Origin: Streptomyces sp. R21
Lineage (GTDB): Bacteria > Actinomycetota > Actinomycetes > Streptomycetales > Streptomycetaceae
Direction: 5' to 3'
DNA length: 64,000 bases
NCBI RefSeq assembly: GCF_041051975.1
Contig: NZ_CP163435.1
Coordinates: 372,001 to 436,000 of the forward strand
In this document: in pieces, positions 50,150 to 58,852 of the stretch
Layout of the letters: the number at the start of each line of letters is the position of its first letter
How positions within the stretch are numbered: position 1 is the stretch's first letter
Translations under genes and position numbers: made by a program
Notes under the pieces: generated by a model
Told to the model about the DNA's origin: nothing
The model's database searches: none
The model's input: only the letters and a program-made list of their open reading frames with translations

Positions 50150-51067
50150 TCATTCGACGGATGCCATGAAGTTCAGCATCCTGCGGTTGATCTCCTCGGC
50201 GTGGTCAATCTGCGGCCCGTGGCCCGTGTCAGAGATGATCTCGGCTCGGGCGCCGGGGACCAGGCGCGGCACCCGCTCCGCCTGCCGCTGCGGATGCACG
50301 AGGAGGCTTCGCTTGCCGAGCACCAGATAGAGCGGAGTCTGGATGGTGGACAGCTCCTCCTCGGACAGGGGAAGCGGGGCCGGGCGGCGTATGCGGTAGG
50401 CGCGAACGGCCGTTCTGATCATCGTGCGCAGCTCCGGCATGACGAGGACCGGCTGTTCCAGCCAGGCCGCCAGCCGCGGGCGCAGTGCCTTGGGCGCGAA
50501 GGTCGCGAAGAGGCCGGCGAAGATCCAGACGAAGAAGCGCAGCCCCACTTTCTCCAGGCCGCCGGGGTCGAGCAGCGTGACCGAGGCGAGGCGACCGGGC
50601 CTGCGGTGCGCTTGGTTCAGGGCGAGCCATCCGCCGTAGGAGGTGCCGACGAGGTGCACGCGGTCGAGGCCGAGTCCGGCGAGGGTCTCGTCCAGCCACT
50701 GCGCGGCGCGCTCGGGTTGGTGGACCGATTCGCGCTGCACGCTGCGGCCGGGATCACCCGGGGTGTCGATCGCGTAGACCGGGCGGTCGGCACTGAGGGC
50801 GAGGGTGTTCGGGTACCACATGGCGGAGCAGGAGCCCGCTCCGTGTACCAGGACGACGGGGGTGCGGGATCGAGCGGCCTCGTTCACGGAGCCGTAGCGG
50901 TAGACGTGCGTGGTGCCGAAGGACGTCTCTACGTCCTCTTCCGCAAGCGCGGGTGCGCCCAGTGCATAGACCGCGTCGCAGGCCGCGAAGTAGCGGTCGC
51001 GCCAGGCATCGCTCACGTAGCGGCCTATGTCGGCTCGGGCACGGACAGCAGTCTTGGACACGGGCAC
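50150..51067 (-). CDS. Alpha/beta hydrolase
   Basis: A 305-residue enzyme with oxyanion loop V-H-G-A-G, nucleophile G-T-S-Y-G-G, and late D/H (D-T-G-H-G-P). The N-terminal helix-rich extension resembles Bacillus/actinobacterial lipase-like hydrolases. It is divergent from the TetR gene at 51175 with a long dyad between, so probably repressed by it. Confidence 0.9.
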   Translation of the reverse strand: MPVSKTAVRARADIGRYVSDAWRDRYFAACDAVYALGAPALAEEDVETSFGTTHVYRYGSVNEAARSRTPVVLVHGAGSCSAMWYPNTLALSADRPVYAIDTPGDPGRSVQRESVHQPERAAQWLDETLAGLGLDRVHLVGTSYGGWLALNQAHRRPGRLASVTLLDPGGLEKVGLRFFVWIFAGLFATFAPKALRPRLAAWLEQPVLVMPELRTMIRTAVRAYRIRRPAPLPLSEEELSTIQTPLYLVLGKRSLLVHPQRQAERVPRLVPGARAEIISDTGHGPQIDHAEEINRRMLNFMASVE

Positions 51068-51085
51068 CTCCGGATCTCATTTTCG

Positions 51086-51123
51086 TGATACGAACGTACC
51101 ACCATTTTGGTACGCCTGTATCA
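51086..51123. promoter_or_regulatory. TetR operator candidate (38-bp dyad)
   Basis: 16-base arms (51086-51101 and 51108-51123) match at 14 positions as an inverted repeat around a 6-base centre. It lies between the divergent hydrolase and TetR starts. Confidence 0.65.
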
Positions 51124-51174
51124 TTAAGGTCCCACTGGGCCGCAACAGTGGAACTACGAGCGGAGAAACGGCCG

Positions 51175-51813
51175 ATGCCCAAGCGCGTGGACCACACAGA
51201 ACGGCGCACCGAGATCGCCGAGGCACTGGTCCGGGTCGCGGGGCGACGCGGGCTGCATGCCGTGGGGATGCGCGATGTGGCAGCAGAGGCGGGCGTGTCG
51301 CTGCGGCTGGTGCAGTACTACTTCGAGACCAAGGAGAAGCTGCTGCTTTTCGGACTGGAGCACCTGACAGAGAGGTTCGGGGAACGGGCCTCCGCCCGTG
51401 TGCAGGCCGCCGGGGGCAGTCCCGGTCCGCGGGAAATGATCGAGGCGCTGCTGATGGCGGCGCTGCCGACCGACGAGGACAGTCGCACCTTCCACTTTGT
51501 CTACACCTCGTACGCCGTTCTGGCCGTGACCGACCAGGCGCTCGCCGCCCAACCCTTCATCAAGAACCCGGATGCCGCAGAAGACGCGGTAACCCATCTC
51601 CTCCGGCAGGCGCAAGAGGCAGCTCTGCTCGAGCCCGGTGTGGACGCGCAGTTGGAGGCAGCCGGCCTGCTTGCCATGTCTGCGGGACTCGGCACCAGCA
51701 TCCTCGTCGGCCAGCGCAGCCCGGAGTCTGCCATCGCCGTCCTGGACCACCGCCTGGACCGGATCTTCCGCACCGGTGATGCGGCTAGGGTCCGTTGCGA
51801 AAGTGGATCTTGA
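51175..51813 (+). CDS. TetR-family repressor, C-terminus altered by IS insertion
   Basis: A 212-residue protein from ATG 51175. HTH: G-M-R-D-V-A-A-E-A-G-V-S-L-R-L-V-Q-Y-Y-F-E-T-K-E-K, with the V-Q-Y-Y-F-x-x-K signature of this TetR group. The last ~9 residues (after T-G-D-A) are encoded by IS DNA starting at 51789, so the native last few residues were replaced. The DNA-binding and dimer parts are intact, so it is likely functional. Confidence 0.88.
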   Translation: MPKRVDHTERRTEIAEALVRVAGRRGLHAVGMRDVAAEAGVSLRLVQYYFETKEKLLLFGLEHLTERFGERASARVQAAGGSPGPREMIEALLMAALPTDEDSRTFHFVYTSYAVLAVTDQALAAQPFIKNPDAAEDAVTHLLRQAQEAALLEPGVDAQLEAAGLLAMSAGLGTSILVGQRSPESAIAVLDHRLDRIFRTGDAARVRCESGS

Positions 51814-52537
51814 TTGTGGATGATCATGTGCTGTGGCACGTGGAGACCTGTCGGATGCGCAGTGGTCACGGCTGGAGCCGCTGCTGGCGCGCGGGAAAAG
51901 GCCGGGGCGGCCGCCGATCTGGACCAGGCGGCAGCTGATCGACGGCATACGGTGGCGTACCCGTACCGGAACGCCCTGGCGGGACGTGCCCGAGCGATAC
52001 GGCCCGTGGGACCGGGTCTACGACCTGTTCCGGCGATGGCAGCGCAGCGGGACGTGGAAGCGGATCCTGGAACAGCTCCAGACCGAGCCGACGCGAACGG
52101 CTTGATCACCTGGGACTCAGCGTGGACTCCACCGTCTGCCGCGCCCATCAGCACGCCGCGGGCGCCCGCAAAAAGGGGATCTCCAGAAAGAGCCTCCCGG
52201 CGGCATTGACACCGAGCCGGACAAGGTCCGCGCCGACAAAGCCTACGGCTCCCGCGCCAACCGCTCCTACCTACGCAGACGCCGGATCGGCTGCACCATC
52301 CCCGAGAAGGCCGACCATGTTCACAACCGCAAGAAGCGCGGCTCCCACGGCGGACGACCACCGAAGTTCGACAAGAACGACTACAAACAACGCCATGCCG
52401 TGGAGTGCGGCATAAACCGGCTGAAACGCCACCGGGCGGTGGCCACTCGATACGACCAACTCGCCGTCCGCTACGAAGCCACCGTGCTGGTCGCGGCCAT
52501 CAACGAGTGGCTGTGACCAGCACGTTCACAACAGACC
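51789..52537 (+). mobile_element. IS5-like element with CTAG flanks, internally deleted
   Basis: Terminal inverted repeats ggtccgttgcgaaagtg and (inverted) ggtctgttgtgaacgtg are flanked by CTAG at 51785-51788 and 52538-52541. At 749 bases it is about 100-150 shorter than a full element. A degenerate copy of its right end sits at 53902-53965. Confidence 0.75.
51833..52516 (+). pseudogene. IS5-family transposase, frameshifted and internally deleted
   Basis: The first ORF (D-L-S-D-A-Q-W-S-R-L-E-P-L-L, G-T-P-W-R-D-V-P-E-R-Y-G-P-W) shifts near 52100. The next frame carries [16 protein letters not shown] (first Asp). The segment with the G-G-L-T-T-K motif is missing near 52190. After that come [10 protein letters not shown] and [11 protein letters not shown] to TGA 52514. 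Non-functional. Confidence 0.85.
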
Positions 52538-52900
52538 CTAGCCTGCCTGCTCCTCTAGCCGTCGAATGGTAGGCCGCTCTCGGCCCCAGGCGGCCAGCGG
52601 CTGGAGTGCGTCATTGAGGCGCATGCCGTCCTCGGTCAGCGAGTACTCGACGCGGGGCGGCACCTCGTCGTAGGAGACGCGGTGCACGACGCCGTCCGCT
52701 TCCAGCTCACGTAGGTGAGAGGCCAACACCTTCTCGGTGATCCCCGGAAGCAGTCGACGCAGCTCGCCGAAGCGACGGTGGCGATGCTCGTGGAGCGCCC
52801 AGAGGATCAGCACCTTCCACTTGCCGCCGATCACCTCCATCGCGGTGTCGATCCCGCAGACGTGTCCGTCTGGTGTGCCCGGCCGGTTCAGCGTCGTCAT
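52538..52900 (-). CDS. HxlR-family regulator ending at an IS boundary
   Basis: A 120-residue winged-helix regulator: G-G-K-W-K-V-L-I-L-W-A-L, R-F-G-E-L-R-R-L-L-P-G-I-T-E-K-V-L, P-R-V-E-Y-S-L-T. Its TAG stop lies inside the CTAG target site of the IS at 51789-52537, so the original C-terminus may have been a few residues longer. Divergent from the reductase at 52997 with a palindrome between. Confidence 0.88.
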   Translation of the reverse strand: MTTLNRPGTPDGHVCGIDTAMEVIGGKWKVLILWALHEHRHRRFGELRRLLPGITEKVLASHLRELEADGVVHRVSYDEVPPRVEYSLTEDGMRLNDALQPLAAWGRERPTIRRLEEQAG

Positions 52901-52949
52901 GCCCCACCCTTCTGACGTGCTTGCTCACCCCGAGGTAACCACCCACTAC

Positions 52950-52963
52950 CAAGTGCGTACTTG
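52950..52963. promoter_or_regulatory. HxlR operator candidate
   Basis: Inverted repeat caagt-gcgt-acttg between the divergent HxlR and reductase genes, 34 bases before the reductase start. The gtactt half-site type is common in HxlR operators. Confidence 0.5.
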
Positions 52964-52996
52964 AACACCTCCGGACCTGTGACCAGCCTAATCGGC

Positions 52997-53878
52997 ATGG
53001 CACAGAACACTGTTGAGAAGACTCCCGTCACGATGCTGGGCCTCGGTGCGATGGGCACCGCGCTGGCCCGCACCTGGCTTGCCGCTGGCCACCCACTCAC
53101 CGTCTGGAACCGCACCCCAGCCCGCGCCGCAGCGCTCGCCACCGAGGGTGCAAGGGTCGCGGCCACCGCCACTGAGGCGGTCGCCGCGAACACCCTGATC
53201 CTCCTTTGCCTGTTGGACGACACCTCGGTCGATGAGGTGCTGGCCGGCACCGACCTGGCCGACAGGGACCTGGTCAACCTGACCACCAGCACCCCCGCCC
53301 AGGCCCGCGCCCGCGCAGAGTGGGCGCGCGAGCGCGGCGCCCGCTACCTGGACGGCGGGATCATGGCCGTCCCTCCGATGATCGGCGTCCCGGAAACCGG
53401 CGGCTACGTCTTCTACAGCGGCTCGCGGGAGCTGTTCGAGCGGCACCAGGAGACCCTGAGCGTCCCGGCCGGCACTACCTACGTCGGCGAGGACGCGGGC
53501 TTCGCGGCCCTCCACGACGTGGCCCTTCTCAGCGCCATGTACGGGATGTTCGCAGGCGCCGCGCACGCCTTCGCCCTGATCCGCAAGGAGGACATCGACC
53601 CCGCGGCGCTCGCCCCGCTGCTCGCCGACTGGCTCGTCGCGATGGCCCCGGCAGTTCACCAGACCGCCGACCAGTTGCGGAGCGGCGACTACACCAAGGG
53701 CGTCGTCTCCAACCTCGCCATGCAGGTGGCTGGCACGCCAACCTTCCTGAGCACCGCCGAGCAGCAGGGTGTCAGCCCGGAACTGCTCAGCCCGTACTTC
53801 GGGCTGATGCGCCGCCGCCTGGCCGAGGGCAGCGGCGAGGAGGACCTGACGGGAGTGATCGACCTGCTGGTGAACTGA
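52997..53878 (+). CDS. NADPH-dependent imine-reductase/6PGDH-like oxidoreductase
   Basis: A 293-residue enzyme from ATG 52997. The N-terminal Rossmann motif is G-L-G-A-M-G-T-A-L-A, with W-N-R-T-P-A-R after beta-2 indicating NADPH. G-G-x-I-M-A-V-P-P-M-I-G and the helical C-terminal dimer domain (H-D-V-A-L-L-S-A-M-Y-G-M) match actinobacterial imine reductases and related beta-hydroxyacid dehydrogenases. An Asp in L-H-D-V-A occupies the usual catalytic region of imine reductases. Likely HxlR-controlled. Confidence 0.87.
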   Translation: MAQNTVEKTPVTMLGLGAMGTALARTWLAAGHPLTVWNRTPARAAALATEGARVAATATEAVAANTLILLCLLDDTSVDEVLAGTDLADRDLVNLTTSTPAQARARAEWARERGARYLDGGIMAVPPMIGVPETGGYVFYSGSRELFERHQETLSVPAGTTYVGEDAGFAALHDVALLSAMYGMFAGAAHAFALIRKEDIDPAALAPLLADWLVAMAPAVHQTADQLRSGDYTKGVVSNLAMQVAGTPTFLSTAEQQGVSPELLSPYFGLMRRRLAEGSGEEDLTGVIDLLVN

Positions 53879-53901
53879 CCAGCCACTTGCCGCCACAGAA
53901 G

Positions 53902-53965
53902 CGACCATGCTGGTCACAGTCCTCAACGAGACGCTGTGACCAGCACTGTCACAACACGCCCTAGT
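53902..53965 (+). repeat. Degenerate solo right end of the 51789 IS family
   Basis: Matches 52476-52541 with substitutions (accatgctggtcacagtcctcaacgag..., ctgtgaccagcac.gtcacaaca.gccctag). It encodes the last ~12 transposase codons and ends in CTAG. It places the same IS family on both sides of the HxlR-reductase pair. Confidence 0.65.
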
Positions 53966-54470
53966 GCGAACCCCTCGGCCTGCGCCAGCCAACGCCGGAA
54001 CACTCCGAAGCCGGTGTAGGACCAGGACACGTCCGGGCTGCTGGTGTCGTTGTCTCCTGGGAACAGAACGAGCCCCACGTGTCCTCCTCGTTGACCGAGC
54101 ACACAGGATCGGCCACGGGAAAGGGCGACGGCAACTGAAATGATCTCGTCGTGGCTAGTGTGATCACGGCGTCGGAGCCGTCCTAATCCCTCGCCAAGGG
54201 CAGCGCTGGAGGAGCTCCATTCCTCCGGTCTGTTCGAGTGTGGGACCGCGACGCGCGCCCGGCCGACGGCGGCGCGCTGGCTGCTGTCCAGCTGCGCGGT
54301 CTGGGCGAGGGTGCCGTCCGGGAGCCGGACGAAGAGGTAGGGCGGGGCGGGCCGGGGAGCCCGCGATCGCCACGATCTCCGTGTCCACCGTGTCGACATG
54401 CCACTGGTGGAGTGTCGGTATTCGACAGTTGCAGTATTCGCCCACAGGTTGAGCAGTTCCGTAGCTCAGT
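53923..54470 (-). pseudogene. Conserved Streptomyces protein remnant
   Basis: One frame gives V-D-T-V-D-T-E-I-V-A-I-A-G-S-P, then after a shift near 54340 the main frame gives L-F-V-R-L-P-D-G-T-L-A-Q-T-A-Q-L-D-S-S-Q-R-A-A-V-G-R-A, H-D-E-I-I-S-V-A-V-A-L-S-R-G and S-S-P-D-V-S-W-S-Y-T-G-F. The end reads into the IS remnant at 53965. A family of unknown function in Streptomyces; both termini damaged. Confidence 0.5.
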
Positions 54471-54614
54471 GCCTGACGCTGTCGGGGATCTTGCAAGCAG
54501 AGGAAGACGATCGGCGCCCGCGGCGAGCGGTCAAAAGGGGGCCCTCGCGGACGTGGAACTGCCGTGCTGTTCAGACCTCTTACGCATGTCTCGACTGATA
54601 CCTATATTTGTCCC

Positions 54615-55466
54615 ATGGCCACTCGAAGCACGAACCCGCTGGCGGGAGTTGTGTCGGCGACGGCAGCGGGTGGTCGGCTGGTGTTCGTGCCAAGTCGAGT
54701 CCGGGAGTTCGGTGTCACGCTCGGCGGGAGCGTCATGGTCCCGCTGTGGATGGCGACCCCCCTGCTGCTGCCGATGCTGGTGATCGCCGTGCTCACGGAG
54801 TCCGGGTTGCTCTGGGCCATCGTCTGGGTCGGTCTCGGGCTGACAGCCCTGGCCGTGATCGGGCTCGCCCTGGCCTTGATGTTCACGGTGTCGGCCACGA
54901 TGGTGCGGTGGATCGAGTTCCGCCCTCAGGGGAATGCGAAACAACTCGTGATCGCACGCTCCCTGCGTTCGTCGATCGTCGCTGCGGCTGATCTGCGAAG
55001 CGTCGTCGTTGTCGAAGGGCTCAGGCTGAGCCAACGAAAGTCGCTCAAAGTGGTGTTGCACACGCGTCGCGGGACGGTGGAGTGCGAGCCGGGGTTTCAG
55101 GCACCGATGTCCCAGGTCGGCGCAGAGGCACTGCTCGCCTGGTTGACCAGCCAACTCGGTTCGGCTGGTGTAGCGGTGGAGTACCGGGCGACGGTCGACC
55201 GGAACTTCGCATGCCCGGGGGAATGGTGGACGCGATCACACTTGGCTGCCCTGTGGCACGTGCCCGTCGGCGCGGTCGACGAGCTGGCTGTCCGCCACGG
55301 CGTCCGCAGCTACCAGCACACGCCCCGGGCCATGGCGATGCATTCACCGGCCAAGACGGTGACGGTCTACGACCCGGATCGGGCGTACGAAGTCGCGGAG
55401 GATCTCCGCGGGCAACACACCATGGCTCCGGAAGCCGGCGCTGCGCAGGAGGATCCGCGCCCGTGA
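54615..55466 (+). CDS. Membrane protein of unknown function
   Basis: A 283-residue protein from ATG 54615. Two adjacent transmembrane helices (about residues 40-100: P-L-L-L-P-M-L-V-I-A-V-L, then V-G-L-G-L-T-A-L-A-V-I-G-L-A-L) are followed by a cytosolic beta-rich PH-like domain (A-D-L-R-S-V-V-V-V-E-G-L-R-L) and a polar tail. Family not recognised. It stands alone. Confidence 0.6.
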   Translation: MATRSTNPLAGVVSATAAGGRLVFVPSRVREFGVTLGGSVMVPLWMATPLLLPMLVIAVLTESGLLWAIVWVGLGLTALAVIGLALALMFTVSATMVRWIEFRPQGNAKQLVIARSLRSSIVAAADLRSVVVVEGLRLSQRKSLKVVLHTRRGTVECEPGFQAPMSQVGAEALLAWLTSQLGSAGVAVEYRATVDRNFACPGEWWTRSHLAALWHVPVGAVDELAVRHGVRSYQHTPRAMAMHSPAKTVTVYDPDRAYEVAEDLRGQHTMAPEAGAAQEDPRP

Positions 55467-55623
55467 ACGGGCAGGCTGCCGGCACAGGCTCGTCCGGGGG
55501 CAACCATGCCCGTCAGCGGATGTGGCTCCAAGTCTTCTTCCAGGTCACGGCGGCGTCTAGATCCACGATCCGCTGACCATCACATCCCGCGAGCCGCATC
55601 AGTGCCTCAGGCACTCAGCCCAG

Positions 55624-56502
55624 TCACGTCAGCGACGACACGTAGTCGGACCAGTTCTCGCCGGCGAGCGTGGCCCAGCGTTCGGCTGTCTTGGGGTGGA
55701 TGCCGAGCAGGTCGGCGATGATCATGGGCGGCAGGTCGACCAGGGAGTCCATCATGGCAGTGTTCCGAGCCGCGCGGGCTGGCAGACCGTGGCGCCTCAG
55801 TGTGTCGGCGAGGCCGAGGGGGTTACGGAGGCGTCCAGGGCTCTGGCCGGGCAAGAGATACTTTCGTCCGGCCGTGGTGCTGTGCTGGGGCTTGCTGTGT
55901 CGGAGCTGATCGTCGATGAGACGGGCGAGCTTGGGCGGGAGGACGAAGGGGTGCCGGTTGACCGCCAGGTAGGTGTGCTTCTGGTCGCGGCTGATGTGGT
56001 CTTCGGTGAGCTCGACGATGCGGGTCAGGGGAAGGGCGTAAAGGCGGACGAGAGCAGCCGCGACGCGGACGTCCAACGGCAACATGGTGTCGTTGAAGCA
56101 GCGCAGCAGCTCGTTTCGGGCGTCGTCGTCGGCTTGGAAGTGGCCTGGTAGTTGTGAGGCTGGGTGCTCGATCACGAGGCCGGGTGGGCAAAGGCGTCGG
56201 GCGATGCTCCAGTGGAGGAAGGGGAGCGACCTCGAGCGCAGGGTTGGCCTGTCGGTTGCCCACGTGTCCAGCTGCGGCTGCTGGAGTCGGCGGAGGTTCA
56301 GGTGCTGGGAGTCGAGCCAGTTCAGGAAGTCGACGGCAGCAAGTACGTTGCTGCCATCGCCCTTGGGTGGTGCGTAGGTGTAACGACCGCGGGCTTCGGC
56401 TTCTCCGTGAAACCGCTGCGCACCGGTGTCCAGATGCAGCCCATGCCCACTCCCTACGGTCGACAGTTGGCCATCCTCGGGATCCTGCCGCGCCCCATGC
56501 AC
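55624..56502 (-). pseudogene. Tyrosine-recombinase-like protein, N-terminally truncated
   Basis: About 290 codons. The recognisable part starts near residue 50: F-L-N-W-L-D-S-Q, R-R-L-Q-Q-P-Q-L-D-T-W, H-W-S-I-A-R-R-L-C-P-P-G, R-L-Y-A-L-P-L-T-R-I-V-E-L-T, and a C-terminal A-R-N-T-A-M-M-D-S and P-P-M-I-I-A-D-L-L-G-I. This resembles Streptomyces Tn554-type integrase relatives, but the classical R...HxxR...Y residues are not clear. The first ~50 codons look unrelated. The family usually travels with the coiled-coil protein seen as a remnant at 9940. Confidence 0.55.
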
Positions 56503-56994
56503 TGATTTCAGCCGAACGGCAGCAGAGCTGGGGACCCCACCAGCAGTTCGCTCCTCGCCAACGCGCCATACGAGCGGGACCGTTGACCGCGCCGCCCTTG
56601 AGGGTTGCGCGGCTGGTGCGGGCGCATTGGGGTGTCACTACCTGCCCGCGCGCGAACGCGGTCCGGCGGAGAAGCTGTACGAGGAGGTGTACGAGCACCT
56701 CGGCCCGGGGCGCGGGCTGTTGGGCGAGCGAGGTGGAAGCGCGGCAGGTTGTTGAGGAGCGGGTGTCCGTCGGGGCCTCGCACGGCGCCGGGTCGGCCGG
56801 GTCCTTGTCCAGGCTGCCGGGGTTGTGTCCGGCCGGCGGGAGCTGCCCGGCATCGCCCCAGTGTCGGGTGTCCGGCGCGTGCCACGACGGAATGCAACCC
56901 TGAGCGGGGCGGAAGATCCGCGTCCATGGTCCGAAGCCGGTGTTCTGCTCGACTGACAGGCCAGCACGCGGACACCGGGCGCCCCGACACCTGG
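56503..56994. other. Stretch without a recognisable gene
   Basis: Arg/Pro/Gly-rich frames on both strands, none with a recognised motif. Confidence 0.35.
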
Positions 56995-57417
56995 TCAGGC
57001 GGAGGCGAAAGCCTCCTCAGGGGCATCGTCGAGGACGAATCCGTTGTCGAGCCGGACGCGGACCGTGACGCGGGACATCTGTCGCTGGTAGGCGACCCAT
57101 TGCTCTTCCAGGGCCCCCACCTGCTCCTCCAGCTGCTTTCTGCTCACCGGCGGCATCTGGTGGCCGAAGTCGTCGAGGAGCGACTTGAGGCGCACGTACT
57201 CGCGGACCTCGTGGCTCTGCTGCCGGTGATGCTCGTCCACACGCTCGACAGTGCCCTCGATGCCTGCTGCCAGGGCCACCGAGGCGGCAAAGGCACCCGT
57301 CTCCTGCGGGGACTCCCCGGCTGAGGTCACCGACCCGGCCAACCGGAGATCAGCCGCCAGCCGCACCCGTTGGCCCACGTTCAGCGTCATCGGTCCTTCG
57401 TCTTCCTCGTCGGTCAC
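56995..57417 (-). CDS. Conserved-looking hypothetical protein with SH3-like start
   Basis: 140 residues from ATG 57417 (ATG 57390 is an alternative). The start M-T-L-N-V-G-Q-R-V-R-L-A-A-D with G-I-E-G-T-V-E-R-V suggests a small beta-barrel (KOW/SH3-like). A helix (L-K-S-L-L-D-D-F) and a coiled coil (R-K-Q-L-E-E-Q-V-G-A-L-E-E-Q-W) follow, then a C-terminal strand. Function unknown. Confidence 0.55.
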   Translation of the reverse strand: MTDEEDEGPMTLNVGQRVRLAADLRLAGSVTSAGESPQETGAFAASVALAAGIEGTVERVDEHHRQQSHEVREYVRLKSLLDDFGHQMPPVSRKQLEEQVGALEEQWVAYQRQMSRVTVRVRLDNGFVLDDAPEEAFASA

Positions 57418-57514
57418 CGGCGAACCGGTACACGACGCGTCGCCAGGCGTACCGGAGAGGACAGGATCATCCCACCCCTGGTCTTCGGCGTGATCGAGAA
57501 GGGCTCGGGAGAGA

Positions 57515-57944
57515 GGGTGGCGGCTACCATCCGCACCGCTTCGCGCAGACCACTGCCGCGGCCGTCCGCACCCGGCTGGACGTGGTCGCCGACATGCCCG
57601 GACGACACTTCCCGCAGGTCAAGAGGATACTGCTGGACGCCGCCATAGACATCACGGCGTTCGCGGACTTCCCGCCGGCGTACTGGAAGAAGATCTGGTC
57701 CACGAACCCGCCGGAACGGCTGGACCGGGAGGTCAAGCGGCGGGCCGGCGTCGTCCGGGTCTTCCCCGACTCCGCCGCCCTGGACCGGCTGGCCGCCGCG
57801 GTCCTGGCCGGACTCCGCGACGAATGGCAGGTCTTCGGCCGCCGCTGCCTCTCCGAAGCCTCCATGGCCGAGCTCTTCGCCACCCGGCCGGCCCCGCCCG
57901 AACCGCAGATCACGCCACGACCGGAATCGAAACGGCTGCCCTGA
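57515..57944 (+). pseudogene. IS256-type transposase C-terminal remnant
   Basis: Starts A-A-T-I-R-T, shifts near 57540 to F-A-Q-T-T-A-A-A-V-R-T-R-L-D-V-V, then V-K-R-I-L-L-D-A-A and F-P-P-A-Y-W-K-K-I-W-S-T-N-P-P-E-R-L-D-R-E-V-K-R-R, the conserved IS256 block containing the catalytic Glu region. The last ~55 codons match 5858-6036. The N-terminal half is missing. Confidence 0.75.
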
Positions 57945-58086
57945 CTGCACCACCCCACGGGACATGGCCTGACCACGTGCCGGCTTCGGATGCTGCGAGC
58001 GTCCGGCGTCCGGAAACCAGCCCGTGTCCCGGCCCCGGGTCCGGGCAGGCATCCGGTGCCTTGCCGCTCTTCACCGGTAGTTGCGG

Positions 58087-58598
58087 GCCCGGTCCCCCGG
58101 ACCTCGTCCTCATGGATGTGCGGCTGCCGCACCTGGACGGCATCTCGGCCACCGCACAATTGCGCGCCGCCCTGCCCGACACGCGCGTGCTTGTTCAAAC
58201 ACACCGCCTCCAGCCAGGCCGCGGGGAAGGAGTTCCTGCAGCGCCTCGGGCAGCGCACCACCGACCCCGACGACGCCCCCTCCAGCCTCGCCACCCGCGA
58301 CCGCCAGCTCACCGCGTGGTCCAAGTGGGGTATCCCCGACAAGTCCAAGTTCGTCCGTCTCCACGCTCTCTTCCAGCCCGCCCTGGTCGCCGACGGCGAG
58401 AGCGACATCCTCATGCCCGCCAAGAACTCCCACCTGCTGGCCAAGCACCTCCCCAACGCCCAGCTGCACATCTACCCGGACGTCGGCCACGGCTTCCCCT
58501 ACCAGTACGCCGTCCAGTTCGGCACCGAGGTGAACACCTTCCTCGACCGCTGACAGCACCTCCGCGGCGAGACGGTCGCCGGCACCGAGACCCTGGCC
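58087..58598 (+). pseudogene. Chimeric fragment: response regulator joined to hydrolase
   Basis: 58087-58195 nearly repeats 44176-44275 (P-D-L-V-L-M-D-V-R-L-P of the response regulator). At about 58190-58200 it switches to the hydrolase, and 58195-58598 nearly repeats 45680-46078 including the hydrolase stop and ~45 bases beyond. About 1.4 kb of intervening sequence is absent. The hydrolase part keeps D and H of the triad but not the Ser. Confidence 0.82.
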
Positions 58599-58808
58599 AC
58601 CTGACGCACCTCCCGCCGGATCGTACGGACAGGTACCTCGCTCACGCCGGGAAATCCGCGGATCCCTGGTCACCGAAACGGCAGACTCCGCGGGAGTTCT
58701 GCGCGGCGTTCGCCGGACTTGATCAGCGGTTGGAAGACTGGGCGTACCGGAGGGCCGGACGCTCCTGACCAGCCCGGACGGCGAGTACGACGTCCTGTTG
58801 AGACATGG

Positions 58809-58846
58809 GTGGGCCGGCCCGGAGCATCTGCTCCGGGCCGGCCCAC
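58809..58846. terminator. Strong hairpin terminator
   Basis: Perfect 17-bp inverted repeat with a 4-base loop, beginning seven bases past the stop of the minus-strand dicarboxylate transporter gene. Confidence 0.85.
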
Positions 58847-58852
58847 GCGATA

